Source: Microbacterium maritypicum MF109 (GTDB lineage: Bacteria > Actinomycetota > Actinomycetes > Actinomycetales > Microbacteriaceae). Taken from it: a DNA stretch of 64,000 nt. The notes beneath the pieces are model-generated. The model was given only the letters and a program-made list of their open reading frames with translations, did no database searches and had not been told where the DNA came from. The DNA lies in the NCBI RefSeq assembly GCF_000455825.1, contig NZ_ATAO01000013.1, forward strand, positions 1 through 64,000, in the 5' to 3' direction. Made by a program: the position numbers and the translations under genes. This document shows, in pieces, positions 55,932 through 63,707 of this stretch (position 1 is the first letter of the stretch; each line of letters begins with the position of its first letter).

Positions 55932-57533
55932 ATGAGCCCTGAGCCCTCCGCTGCCGAGCCGTCCGACCTCGCCGCCCGTGCGGCGGACAAGCATGTCATC
56001 GTGGTCGGAGGCGGCATCGGGGGCCTCGTCGCTGCGCGGGAGTGCGCCAAGGTCGGGATGCGCGTCACCGTGCTCGAAGCTGCCGACGATCTGGGTGGCG
56101 CGATCCGTCGAGTCGATCTGGATGGCGTGATCGTCGATGCCGGCGCCGAGAGCTACGCGACCAGGGGTGGCCTCGTGCGAGCGCTCGTCGAGGAGCTGGG
56201 ACTGGCCGACCGCATCGTGGTCCCGCAGGCCGGCGGCGCATGGCTCGCCGGCATTCCCGGAGTGGGCGCGGCACCTCTCCCGGCCGGCGGCATCCTCGGC
56301 ATCCCCGCCAACCCTTTCCAGCCCGACGTCCGCCGCATCATCGGGTGGTCCGGCGTCTGGCGCGCCTATCTGGATCGCGTGCGGCCGCCACTCACGATCG
56401 GCCACCAGCTCAGCCTCGGCAAGCTCGTCGCCTCGCGCATGGGGGCGAAGGTGCGGGATCGCCTCGTCGCTCCCGTGACGACCGGTGTCTACTCCGCCTC
56501 TCCCGACGACGTCGACATCGATGTCGCGGCGCCCGGACTCAATGCCGCCCTGACCCGGGTCGGCTCCCTCTCGGGGGCTGTGCAGACGCTCCGTGACGAG
56601 GCTGCGGCGAAAGCCTCTCACGCCGCGTCGGGGGCGAAGTCGCCAGCAGCGAAGGCCCCCTCTACGACACCGGGAGCCGCCGTGGAGGGACTCTCCGGAG
56701 GTATGAGCACCCTCGTCGACGCGCTCGCCGCCGACCTGGTGCGGCTCGACGCCGACGTGCGCACGGGCGTGCGCGTGCGCCGTGTGCGCAAGGTGGGGGC
56801 GGCCTGGACTGTCGACGTCGAGGTCGCGCCTACCCGTGAGGTTCCCTCGAGCGTCGACGACGCAGACCCGCTCGTGGTCGAGCTGCAGGCGGCCGTCGAG
56901 GATTCCGCGCCGCCCGTGATCGAGGAGCTCGCCGCCGACGCCGTCATCATCGCGACCCCCGAATCCGCAGCGCGGGAACTCCTCGCCTCGGTGGTGCCCG
57001 ACCTTCTGAAGACAGAGGCCGCAGCCTCTCCCGAGATCGAGATCGTCACCCTCCTCCTCGACGCGCCGGAACTCGCCACCCCGCCCCGCGGTACCGGCGT
57101 GCTCACCGTCCCGGGCAGCCACACCGCCAAGGCGCTCACCCACTCGACGGCGAAGTGGGGCTGGGTGCGCGAGGCCGCAGGTGCTCGGCAGATCGTTCGG
57201 GTGTCGTTCGGCGCGCAGGGCGAGCCGGCGGCCACCGCGGGCCTGAGCGACGACGCGGCCGCAGACCTGGCGCGGCGAGAAGCCGCCGCCCTGCTCGGCG
57301 TCGCCATCGGCCCTGCGGCCGTCGTCGCCTCGCATCGTGGGCGCTTCGTGCAGTCGCAGCCGGCGTCGATCATCGGGTCCGGAGAAAGGCGCACAGCGGC
57401 GCGCGCAGCTGTCCAGGCGGTGCCCGGTGTGGCCGCGGTGGGGGCCTGGCTGGCGGGAACGGGGCTCGCTCAGGTGGTCCCGGATGCGCGGGACGAGGCC
57501 GACCGTCTGCGACGCGCCCTGTTGTGGGACTGA
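55932..57533 (+). CDS. hemY: coproporphyrinogen III oxidase (protoporphyrinogen oxidase-like, HemY)
   Basis: A 533-residue FAD enzyme: dinucleotide loop VIVVGGGIGGLVAARE (Gly26-28-31), VIVDAGAESYATRGG, and C-terminal FAD region GVAAVGAWLAGTGLAQVVPDA. In actinobacteria this enzyme oxidises coproporphyrinogen III to coproporphyrin III (name CgoX), upstream of ferrochelatase and ChdC. It is longer than usual because of two Ala/Pro/Ser-rich inserts, roughly residues 216-252 and 300-335. Possible weak -10 GAGAAT 6 nt before the ATG. Name HemY/CgoX depends on substrate, which context with chdC supports as coproporphyrinogen. Confidence 0.9.
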   Translation: MSPEPSAAEPSDLAARAADKHVIVVGGGIGGLVAARECAKVGMRVTVLEAADDLGGAIRRVDLDGVIVDAGAESYATRGGLVRALVEELGLADRIVVPQAGGAWLAGIPGVGAAPLPAGGILGIPANPFQPDVRRIIGWSGVWRAYLDRVRPPLTIGHQLSLGKLVASRMGAKVRDRLVAPVTTGVYSASPDDVDIDVAAPGLNAALTRVGSLSGAVQTLRDEAAAKASHAASGAKSPAAKAPSTTPGAAVEGLSGGMSTLVDALAADLVRLDADVRTGVRVRRVRKVGAAWTVDVEVAPTREVPSSVDDADPLVVELQAAVEDSAPPVIEELAADAVIIATPESAARELLASVVPDLLKTEAAASPEIEIVTLLLDAPELATPPRGTGVLTVPGSHTAKALTHSTAKWGWVREAAGARQIVRVSFGAQGEPAATAGLSDDAAADLARREAAALLGVAIGPAAVVASHRGRFVQSQPASIIGSGERRTAARAAVQAVPGVAAVGAWLAGTGLAQVVPDARDEADRLRRALLWD

Positions 57534-57578
57534 TCGTCGGAGTGGGAGTGCCCTCCGTGTCAACCCTCTGACCCATAG

Positions 57579-57594
57579 ATGCCGAAATCGGCAT
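57579..57594. promoter_or_regulatory. palindrome ATGCCGA-AA-TCGGCAT upstream of the envelope module
   Basis: Perfect 7-bp arms around 2 nt; lies about 8-23 bp before a TACGCT -10 box (57602-57607), so it is placed where a repressor or activator would act. Confidence 0.5.
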
Positions 57595-57611
57595 ACGGGG
57601 TTACGCTGGGT

Positions 57612-57695
57612 ACCTGGCCGCGGGGTGCGAAAGCCTGCGGCCGGTCCCAACCGGGCGAATCTGGCCGGACTACCGGAACAAGGTGAGGAGACCCC
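57612..57695 (+). ncRNA. structured 5' leader of the YtxH-like gene, possible cis-regulatory RNA
   Basis: From the TACGCT -10 box, transcription should begin near 57614, leaving an approximately 80-nt leader with three short hairpins: GGCCGC/GCGGCC (57616-57642), CCGGT/ACCGG (57641-57654), CCGG/CCGG (57665-57676), then the AGGTGAGGAG ribosome site. No known riboswitch class is matched convincingly. Could equally be spacer sequence. Confidence 0.35.
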
Positions 57696-58154
57696 ATGAA
57701 GGGGAAGATCGGACTCGTCGTCGGGCTCGGCGTGGGCTACGTCCTCGGCACCCGTGCCGGACGTGAGCGCTACGAGCAGATCAAGACGCAGTGGCTCAAG
57801 GTGTGGAACCTCGATCCCGTGCAGGAGCAGGTCACCAAGGTCAAGGGCTTCGTCGGCGACAAGGCCGCGGCCGTCCCCGGCGCTCTCTGGACCGGGGTCG
57901 TGAAGGTCGCGAAGTCGGTCAGCGGCAACGGCACGCCCGGTCAGCGGCTCGACTCCGCCATCGCCACAGGACGCGAGGCGGCGGAAGACCTCGCCGAGGC
58001 GACGGAAGAGGCGGTCGAAGCCGCGAAGGCCACCGCGTCGTCGAATGCCTCGTCGAGCAAGACGTCGACCAAGACCGCAGCCAAGCCCGCCGCGAAGAAG
58101 CCCGCGGCCAAGAAGCCGGCTGCGAAGTCCGCCCCCAAGAAGTCCGGCGCCTGA
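57696..58154 (+). CDS. YtxH-like protein with Lys/Ala-rich tail
   Basis: A 152-residue protein: a short N-terminal hydrophobic Gly-rich segment (KIGLVVGLGVGYVLGTRAGR, in outline, residues 4-22) as in YtxH/DUF883-like membrane-associated proteins, an amphipathic middle, and a C-terminal Ala-Lys-Pro repeat (PAAKKPAAKKPAAK) resembling histone H1-like tails that bind DNA or anionic polymers. AGGTGAGGAG precedes the ATG. First gene of a three-gene module with holin-like and DUF3618 genes. Likely located at the membrane; function unknown. Confidence 0.8.
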   Translation: MKGKIGLVVGLGVGYVLGTRAGRERYEQIKTQWLKVWNLDPVQEQVTKVKGFVGDKAAAVPGALWTGVVKVAKSVSGNGTPGQRLDSAIATGREAAEDLAEATEEAVEAAKATASSNASSSKTSTKTAAKPAAKKPAAKKPAAKSAPKKSGA

Positions 58155-58155
58155 C

Positions 58156-58563
58156 ATGCCCCGCGGATACCGCGATCGCGCCGACGACAGCCTGCTGACT
58201 CTCCTCGGAGACCTGCCGGAACTCGTCACGAATCTGGTCAAGGCCGAGATCGACGCCGCGAAGGCGTGGATCTCGCGCACCTCGAAGGACGCCGGCATCG
58301 GTTCCGTGTGGTTCCTCGTCGCGCTGTTCTTCCTGTTCTGGGCCGTGCCGGTGATCCTCGTGTTCGCGATCGCCGGGCTGTCCTCCTGGTGGCCCGTGTG
58401 GCTCTCCGCGATCGCGGTGTTCGGCATCCTGATCCTCGCCGTGCTGCTGTTCGCGCTACTCGGGATCCTCAAGTTCCGCAAGGTGCTCGCGCGCCAGAAC
58501 CCGGCGCAGGCCGTCGCCGAGGACATCCGACTCGTGAAGGAGGCCGGCGATGACGAATTCTGA
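58156..58563 (+). CDS. Actinobacterial holin-X/DUF1469-type membrane protein
   Basis: A 135-residue protein: amphipathic N-terminal helix (LLTLLGDLPELVTNLVKAEI), then two long membrane helices (about residues 52-75 and 82-108) and a basic C-terminal helix. This is the PF07332 (putative phage holin superfamily III / DUF1469) pattern, found widely in actinobacterial chromosomes away from phages, so lysis is not implied. One base separates its ATG from the previous stop; it overlaps the next gene by 14 bp. Probably an envelope-stress or membrane-organising factor. Confidence 0.82.
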   Translation: MPRGYRDRADDSLLTLLGDLPELVTNLVKAEIDAAKAWISRTSKDAGIGSVWFLVALFFLFWAVPVILVFAIAGLSSWWPVWLSAIAVFGILILAVLLFALLGILKFRKVLARQNPAQAVAEDIRLVKEAGDDEF

Positions 58564-58822
58564 GTCGCTGCCGCGTACCGCCGTTCCCGGCGGGATCGTC
58601 GACCCCGTCGCCTCGGCCCGCGCCGAGCTGAAGGCCGCCCTCGCGGCGATCGAGGTCAAGGGGAACATCCCACGCCGGGTCGAGAAGGCATCGACGCGTG
58701 CGGCGGCGAAGGCCCGCGTGTTCGCGGACCGCAACCCGATCGGGGCGATCGCCGCCGCGGTCGGCATCGCCGCGGCGGTGGGGGGCGCGGTCTGGGCGAT
58801 CGCGCGCTTCCTCTCGCGCTGA
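58550..58822 (+). CDS. DUF3618 domain small membrane protein
   Basis: A 90-residue protein: SARAELKAALAAIEVKGNIPRRVEKAS, then a C-terminal membrane helix (PIGAIAAAVGIAAAVGGAVWAIARFL, in outline). Matches the DUF3618 layout in which a soluble helix precedes a single transmembrane segment. Starts within the holin-like gene (14-bp overlap), so the two products are translationally coupled. The YtxH-like, DUF1469 and DUF3618 trio recurs in many actinobacteria and is likely a membrane complex. Confidence 0.8.
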   Translation: MTNSESLPRTAVPGGIVDPVASARAELKAALAAIEVKGNIPRRVEKASTRAAAKARVFADRNPIGAIAAAVGIAAAVGGAVWAIARFLSR

Positions 58823-58888
58823 GGTGCGGCATTCCAGGATGCCGTGAGCAGCCCTCGCGGGTGATTAGCGGCTCCTGCGCAAACGAGG

Positions 58889-58894
58889 CAGACT
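58889..58894 (+). promoter_or_regulatory. -10-like box (CAGACT) for chdC
   Basis: CAGACT followed by 7 nt and ATG 58902. It starts a new unit for chdC-hemCDBL. Confidence 0.45.
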
Positions 58895-58901
58895 GGGGAG
58901 C

Positions 58902-59582
58902 ATGATGTCCGAAGAGCGCGATGAGAACCCGTCCGGCTTCACCCTCTGGGCTGTCTGGCGACGAAACCCCGACGTCCCTGTGACGGAGACCGACTCGACC
59001 GAGCTCGAGACGATCGTCTCCTACATCGAGGACTCCGGAGTCACCGTCCGCGGCTTCTACGACGTCTCCGGCCTCAAGGCCGATGCCGACCTCATGGTGT
59101 GGCTGCACGGCGACACCGCCGAGGAACTGCAGAAGGCGCTCCGCCGCCTTCGTCGCACCGAACTCCTGCGTGCGCTGCTCCCGGTGTGGAACGTGATGGG
59201 CGTGCACCGCGACGCCGAGTTCAACCGCTCGCACGTTCCGGGCTTCCTCCGCGGGGTCGACCCCAAGGAATGGCTGTGCCTGTACCCGTTCGTGCGCACG
59301 CCCGAGTGGTACCTCGCGCCGGAGGAGGAGCGTCGCAAGATGCTCGCCGACCACGGCCGCAAGGGTGCCGCCTTCAAGGGTGTGCTCGCGAACACCGTCG
59401 CGTCGTTCGCGCTCGGCGACTACGAGTGGCTGCTTCCGCTCGAGGCCGATGAGCTCACCGACCTCGTCGACATGATGCGCGACCTCCGCTACACCGATGC
59501 CCGCATGTATGTGAAGGAGGAGGTGCCCTTCTACACGGGGCGCAGGCTCCGGTTCGACGAGATCGCGGACGTCCTCCAGTAA
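58902..59582 (+). CDS. chdC: coproheme decarboxylase (HemQ)
   Basis: A 226-residue chlorite-dismutase-fold enzyme that converts Fe-coproporphyrin III to heme b with peroxide, the last step of the coproporphyrin-dependent pathway. Typical stretches: FTLWAVWRRNP, VRGFYDVSGLKADADLMVWLHG (in outline), and the ChdC hallmark EWYLAPEEERRKMLADHGRKG. A catalytic Tyr is expected in the region around residues 130-140 (LYPFVRTPEWY). Second ATG at 58905 possible. Five bases before hemC. Confidence 0.93.
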   Translation: MMSEERDENPSGFTLWAVWRRNPDVPVTETDSTELETIVSYIEDSGVTVRGFYDVSGLKADADLMVWLHGDTAEELQKALRRLRRTELLRALLPVWNVMGVHRDAEFNRSHVPGFLRGVDPKEWLCLYPFVRTPEWYLAPEEERRKMLADHGRKGAAFKGVLANTVASFALGDYEWLLPLEADELTDLVDMMRDLRYTDARMYVKEEVPFYTGRRLRFDEIADVLQ

Positions 59583-59586
59583 GCCC

Positions 59587-60582
59587 ATGAGCACCCCCAT
59601 CCGTCTGGGTACCCGTCGCAGTGCGCTCGCGCAGGCGCAGTCGGGCCATGTCGCCACGGCCCTCGAGAAGCTCTCGGGGCGTCGGGTCGAACTCGTCCCG
59701 ATCACCAGCGAGGGCGACACGAATCGTGCATCCCTCTCCGAGATCGGCGGCCAGGGCATCTTCGCCACGCGCCTTCGCGAGGCGCTGTTCGCGGGGGAGT
59801 GCGATTTTCTCGTGCACTCGTTGAAGGATCTGCCGACGGCGATCCCCGATGGCCTCGTGATCGCCGCGACGCCGAAGCGTGAGGATCCGCGCGATGTGGT
59901 CCTCACCCGCGACGGCACCGCACTGCACGAACTGCGCTCCGGCAGCACGGTCGGAACCGGTTCGCCGCGGCGTATCGCGCAGGTGCGTCGTCGGGCGCCG
60001 GGCGCCGAGGTGGTCGACATCCGCGGCAACGTCGACTCCCGTCTCGCCCGGGTCGCGTCCGGGGAGCTGGATGCGGTGATCCTCGCGGCGGCGGGCCTCT
60101 CGAGACTCGGAGCGAAGTCTCCGCTGCGACGGGAAGAGCTCGGTCTCGCCGAATGGCCGACCGCGCCCGGGCAGGGATCGCTCGCCGTCGAGACCCGTGC
60201 CGATGCACCGGAAGAGCTGCTCGCGGCTCTCGCCGGTCTCGACGACGCCGACACCCGTCTGGCCATCACCGTCGAGCGCGCGATCCTGCAGGGACTGGAT
60301 GCCGGATGCCAGGCGCCGATGGCCGCGCACGCCGTGGTGGACGGCTCCTCGATCCGGGTCAGGACGGTCGTCTATGCCGCTGACGGAGGGCGCCGGATCG
60401 GCCTCGACGTCACCGAAGACCTGAACGGGGAGTATATTCGTCGGAACGGCAGTGGCAATGGAGCGGATGCTGCCGATGGTGCAGACCCGATGCACGCAGC
60501 GCGCGAGCTCGGGTTCACTGTTGCCCGTCGGCTGCTCGATCAAGGGGCGGCCGGCCTCGTATCCCGAGAGCAATCCTCATGA
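59587..60582 (+). CDS. hemC: hydroxymethylbilane synthase (porphobilinogen deaminase)
   Basis: A 331-residue enzyme that joins four porphobilinogens. Landmarks: IRLGTRRSALAQAQSGHVA, HSLKDLPTAIPDGL (catalytic Asp), GTGSPRRIAQVRRRAPGAEV, and the dipyrromethane-cofactor Cys near residue 241 in GLDAGCQAPMAAH. An additional C-terminal stretch (SGNGADAADGADPMHAARELG) is typical of actinobacterial forms. Follows chdC by 4 bp and overlaps hemD by ATGA. Confidence 0.96.
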   Translation: MSTPIRLGTRRSALAQAQSGHVATALEKLSGRRVELVPITSEGDTNRASLSEIGGQGIFATRLREALFAGECDFLVHSLKDLPTAIPDGLVIAATPKREDPRDVVLTRDGTALHELRSGSTVGTGSPRRIAQVRRRAPGAEVVDIRGNVDSRLARVASGELDAVILAAAGLSRLGAKSPLRREELGLAEWPTAPGQGSLAVETRADAPEELLAALAGLDDADTRLAITVERAILQGLDAGCQAPMAAHAVVDGSSIRVRTVVYAADGGRRIGLDVTEDLNGEYIRRNGSGNGADAADGADPMHAARELGFTVARRLLDQGAAGLVSREQSS

Positions 60583-61376
60583 CCACTTCCGAAATCAAGC
60601 AGGACCGACCGCTGGACGGCTGGCGCATCCTCGTGCCCCGTGGCGGGCCGTGGGGCGACAGCGTCGCCGCGAGTCTGCGCGCGCTGGGCGCCGTGCCCGT
60701 CGTCGCGCCGCTCATCAACTTCGCGCCGACGACCGATCAGGCGACGCTCGACTCCGCGCTCGCGCAACTGGCCGCGGGGGAGTTCGACTGGCTGACCGTC
60801 ACCAGCGCCACCACCGTCGACGTGCTCTTCGCGCACCGGGCCGTCGTGCCGCGTGCGACCAAGATCGCCGCCGTCGGTGAGACGACCGCCGCGGCTCTGC
60901 AGGCGGTCGGCTACGAGGTGACGCTGGTTCCCGAGCAGGACAACTCCGCCGAGGGGATGGCGCAGCAGCTCATCGCCCTCGAGAAGGAGCCGCGCCGTAT
61001 CCTCGCCCTGCGCAGCGAGATCGCGAAGCCGGTGCTGAGCCGGTTGCTCTCCGAGGCTGGTCACGACGTGCACGGCGTCGTCGCCTATCGCACGGTGGGA
61101 GTGCCGGTGACGGAGCGCATCCGCCGCGACGTCGAGAACGGACGGATCAACGCAATCCTGATCACCAGTGGGTCGGTCGCCGAGCAGGTGCGCGAGCAGT
61201 TCCCGGAGATCCCGGACGAGACGCTGCTCGCCGCGATCGGACCGCGGACCGCGAAGGACGCGCAGCGTGCGGGCCTGCCCGTGTCGGTCGTCGCCGACCG
61301 CCAGACCGTCGACGCGCTCATCGATGCGGTCTCGCACTTCACTCTTCCGCACGCGGCCGACGAGTTCGCGCCGTGA
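60579..61376 (+). CDS. hemD: uroporphyrinogen-III synthase
   Basis: A 265-residue two-domain enzyme that inverts ring D and closes hydroxymethylbilane. Weakly conserved as expected, but [55 protein letters not shown] and [17 protein letters not shown] mark the HEM4 fold. Overlaps hemC and hemB (ATGA, GTGA), so the order of translation matches the pathway after hemB. Some actinobacteria fuse hemD to a methyltransferase; this one is stand-alone. Confidence 0.93.
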   Translation: MTTSEIKQDRPLDGWRILVPRGGPWGDSVAASLRALGAVPVVAPLINFAPTTDQATLDSALAQLAAGEFDWLTVTSATTVDVLFAHRAVVPRATKIAAVGETTAAALQAVGYEVTLVPEQDNSAEGMAQQLIALEKEPRRILALRSEIAKPVLSRLLSEAGHDVHGVVAYRTVGVPVTERIRRDVENGRINAILITSGSVAEQVREQFPEIPDETLLAAIGPRTAKDAQRAGLPVSVVADRQTVDALIDAVSHFTLPHAADEFAP

Positions 61377-62350
61377 GCTTTCCCGACGTTCGACTGAGGC
61401 GTCTGCGGCAGTCGCGGGCGGTGCGAGATCTCGTGCGTGAGACCTCGCTGCAGCCTCGACAGCTCGTGCTTCCGCTCTTCGTGCGCGAAGGCATCTCCGA
61501 GCCCGTGCAGATCGGCTCGATGCCCGGCGTCGCTCAGCACTCCCTGGATTCACTGCGCGCGGCGGCGGTCCAGGCGGCGGAGGCCGGTGTCGGCGGAGTG
61601 ATGCTGTTCGGCGTGCCCGCCGTCCGCGACGCCGTCGGGTCGGGAGCCGACGATCCGCACGGCATCCTGAACGTCGCGACCGAGGCGCTGGCCGCCGAGG
61701 TCGGCGACGCGCTCGTCGTGCAGACCGACCTGTGCCTGGACGAGTTCACCGATCACGGCCACTGCGGCGTTCTGGCCGCCGATGGCTCCGTCGACAACGA
61801 CGCGACTCTCGAGCGGTACACCTCGATGGCGCTCGCACAGGCGCGCGCAGGTTCTCAGCTGCTGGGGCTTTCCGGGATGATGGACGGCCAGGTCGCGGTG
61901 ATCCGCCGGGCGCTCGACGACGAGGGGTTCACCGACACCCTCCTGCTCGCGTATGCCGCGAAGTACGCCAGCGCCTTCTACGGACCCTTCCGCGAGGCTG
62001 TCGACTCTCAGCTCACCGGCGATCGTCGCACGTACCAGCTCGACCCGGGCAACCGGCGCGAGGGTGTGCGCGAGGCCGTCGTCGATGAGGCCGAGGGAGC
62101 CGACATCGTCATGGTGAAGCCGGCGATGGCCTTCCTCGACGTGCTGCGCGAGGTGCGCGACACCGTGAGTATTCCAGTGTGGGCATATCAGGTCTCCGGC
62201 GAGTACGCCATGATCGAGGCCGCCGGTGCGAACGGGTGGATCGACCGTCGCGCGGCCATCCTCGAGTCCCTTCTCTCCATCCGCCGCGCCGGTGCGGATG
62301 CGGTGCTCACCTACTGGGCCACCGAAGCGGCCGGCTGGCTGCGCGACTGA
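61373..62350 (+). CDS. hemB: delta-aminolevulinic acid dehydratase (porphobilinogen synthase)
   Basis: A 325-residue octameric TIM-barrel enzyme. Schiff-base lysines: Lys197 ([11 protein letters not shown]) and Lys249 ([11 protein letters not shown]). The metal loop reads [14 protein letters not shown]: two of the three zinc Cys of the E. coli type are present and the middle one is Asp, a Cys-Asp-Cys hybrid between zinc and magnesium classes. GTG start overlaps hemD. Followed after 22 bp by hemL. Confidence 0.95.
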   Translation: MSFPDVRLRRLRQSRAVRDLVRETSLQPRQLVLPLFVREGISEPVQIGSMPGVAQHSLDSLRAAAVQAAEAGVGGVMLFGVPAVRDAVGSGADDPHGILNVATEALAAEVGDALVVQTDLCLDEFTDHGHCGVLAADGSVDNDATLERYTSMALAQARAGSQLLGLSGMMDGQVAVIRRALDDEGFTDTLLLAYAAKYASAFYGPFREAVDSQLTGDRRTYQLDPGNRREGVREAVVDEAEGADIVMVKPAMAFLDVLREVRDTVSIPVWAYQVSGEYAMIEAAGANGWIDRRAAILESLLSIRRAGADAVLTYWATEAAGWLRD

Positions 62351-62372
62351 CTTCTGCGAGGAGCTCTCCTTC

Positions 62373-63695
62373 ATGACCGACCGCAACGACGACCTGTTCT
62401 CCGCTGCCCGCGCGGTGATTCCCGGTGGGGTCAACTCGCCGGTGCGCGCCTACGGATCGGTCGGCGGCACGCCGCGGTTCCTCGCCTCGGCGAAGGGCGC
62501 GAGGGTCACCGATGCCGCCGGTCGCGAGTACGTCGATCTCGTCGCCTCGTGGGGTCCTGCGCTTCTCGGGCATGCGCACCCGGAGATCGTCGCCGCGGTG
62601 CAGGAAGCCGCGTCCCGTGGGCTCTCGTTCGGCGCTCCGACCGAGGGCGAGGTCGAACTCGCCGCGCTGATCGCCGACCGTGTGCGGTTCGGCGAGACCC
62701 GACCCGTCGAGCGCGTGCGCCTGGTCTCCACGGGCACCGAGGCGACCATGACGGCCATCCGCCTCGCGCGCGGTGCCACCGGTCGCGACCTGCTCGTGAA
62801 GTTCGCCGGTCACTACCACGGCCACTCCGACGGCCTTCTCGCGGAAGCCGGTTCCGGCGTCGCGACGCTCGCGCTGCCGGGCTCCGCCGGGGTGCCCGCG
62901 CCGATCGCCGCCCAGACCCTCGTGATCGGCTACAACGACCCGGAGGCTCTGGCCGCCGTGTTCGCCGAGCACGGTCAGCGCATCGCCGCCGTCATCGTCG
63001 AGGCCTCGGCTGCGAACATGGGCGTGGTCGCTCCGCTGCCCGGATTCAACCGTCTGATCGCCGAGACCGCGCATGCTCATGGCGCACTGATGATCCTCGA
63101 CGAGGTGCTCACCGGATTCCGGGTGCACCCGGCCGGATTCTGGGGGCTGCAGGCCGCCGCCGGCGAGGACTACCTGCCCGACATCTTCACGTTCGGCAAG
63201 GTCGTCGGCGGGGGCATGCCGCTGGCCGCGCTCGGTGGACGTGCCGAGGTCATGGACCTGCTGGCCCCGCTCGGGCCGGTCTACCAGGCGGGCACACTGT
63301 CCGGAAACCCGCTCTCGGTCGCTGCGGGTCTCGCGACGCTGCGGCTCGCGACCCCCGAGGTCTATGCGACCGTCGACGCCGCATCCGCTCGGGTGTCCAC
63401 CGCGCTCGACGCCGCGCTCACGTCGGCCGGTGTCACGCACGCGGTGGCCACCGCCGGCAACCTGTTCAACGCTTCTTTCCGGGCCTCGGCGCCGCGCAAC
63501 TATGCCGAAGCGCAGGCGCAGGAGTCGTTCCGCTACGCGCCGTTCTTCCACTCGCTGCGCGAGCAGGGCGTCGCTCTTCCGCCGAGCGTGTTCGAGGCCT
63601 GGTTCCTCACGGCGGCACACGGCGAGGAGGAACTGCAGCAGATCGAGACCGCTCTTCCCGCCGCTGCGGCTGCCGCGGCGGCCGCACGTCCGTAG
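62373..63695 (+). CDS. hemL: glutamate-1-semialdehyde 2,1-aminomutase
   Basis: A 440-residue PLP-dependent class III aminotransferase-fold enzyme that makes 5-aminolevulinate. N-terminal [17 protein letters not shown] signature, substrate gate region [38 protein letters not shown], and PLP Lys276 in [12 protein letters not shown]. It ends with an Ala-rich tail. Ribosome site CGAGGAG lies a little far (about 12 nt) from the ATG at 62373. Last gene of the heme operon. Confidence 0.96.
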   Translation: MTDRNDDLFSAARAVIPGGVNSPVRAYGSVGGTPRFLASAKGARVTDAAGREYVDLVASWGPALLGHAHPEIVAAVQEAASRGLSFGAPTEGEVELAALIADRVRFGETRPVERVRLVSTGTEATMTAIRLARGATGRDLLVKFAGHYHGHSDGLLAEAGSGVATLALPGSAGVPAPIAAQTLVIGYNDPEALAAVFAEHGQRIAAVIVEASAANMGVVAPLPGFNRLIAETAHAHGALMILDEVLTGFRVHPAGFWGLQAAAGEDYLPDIFTFGKVVGGGMPLAALGGRAEVMDLLAPLGPVYQAGTLSGNPLSVAAGLATLRLATPEVYATVDAASARVSTALDAALTSAGVTHAVATAGNLFNASFRASAPRNYAEAQAQESFRYAPFFHSLREQGVALPPSVFEAWFLTAAHGEEELQQIETALPAAAAAAAAARP

Positions 63696-63707
63696 GCGCG
63701 AGTCCGG

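Noticed and set aside
57612..57680. c-di-GMP-I (GEMM) riboswitch
   Set aside because: GCGAAAGCC...GGCC looks similar to one side of the aptamer, but the conserved upstream ACGCACAGGGCAAACC part and tetraloop/receptor are missing.
58156..58563. Prophage lysis gene (holin)
   Set aside because: The DUF1469/holin-X family is common on actinobacterial chromosomes; no endolysin, integrase or phage structural genes are nearby.
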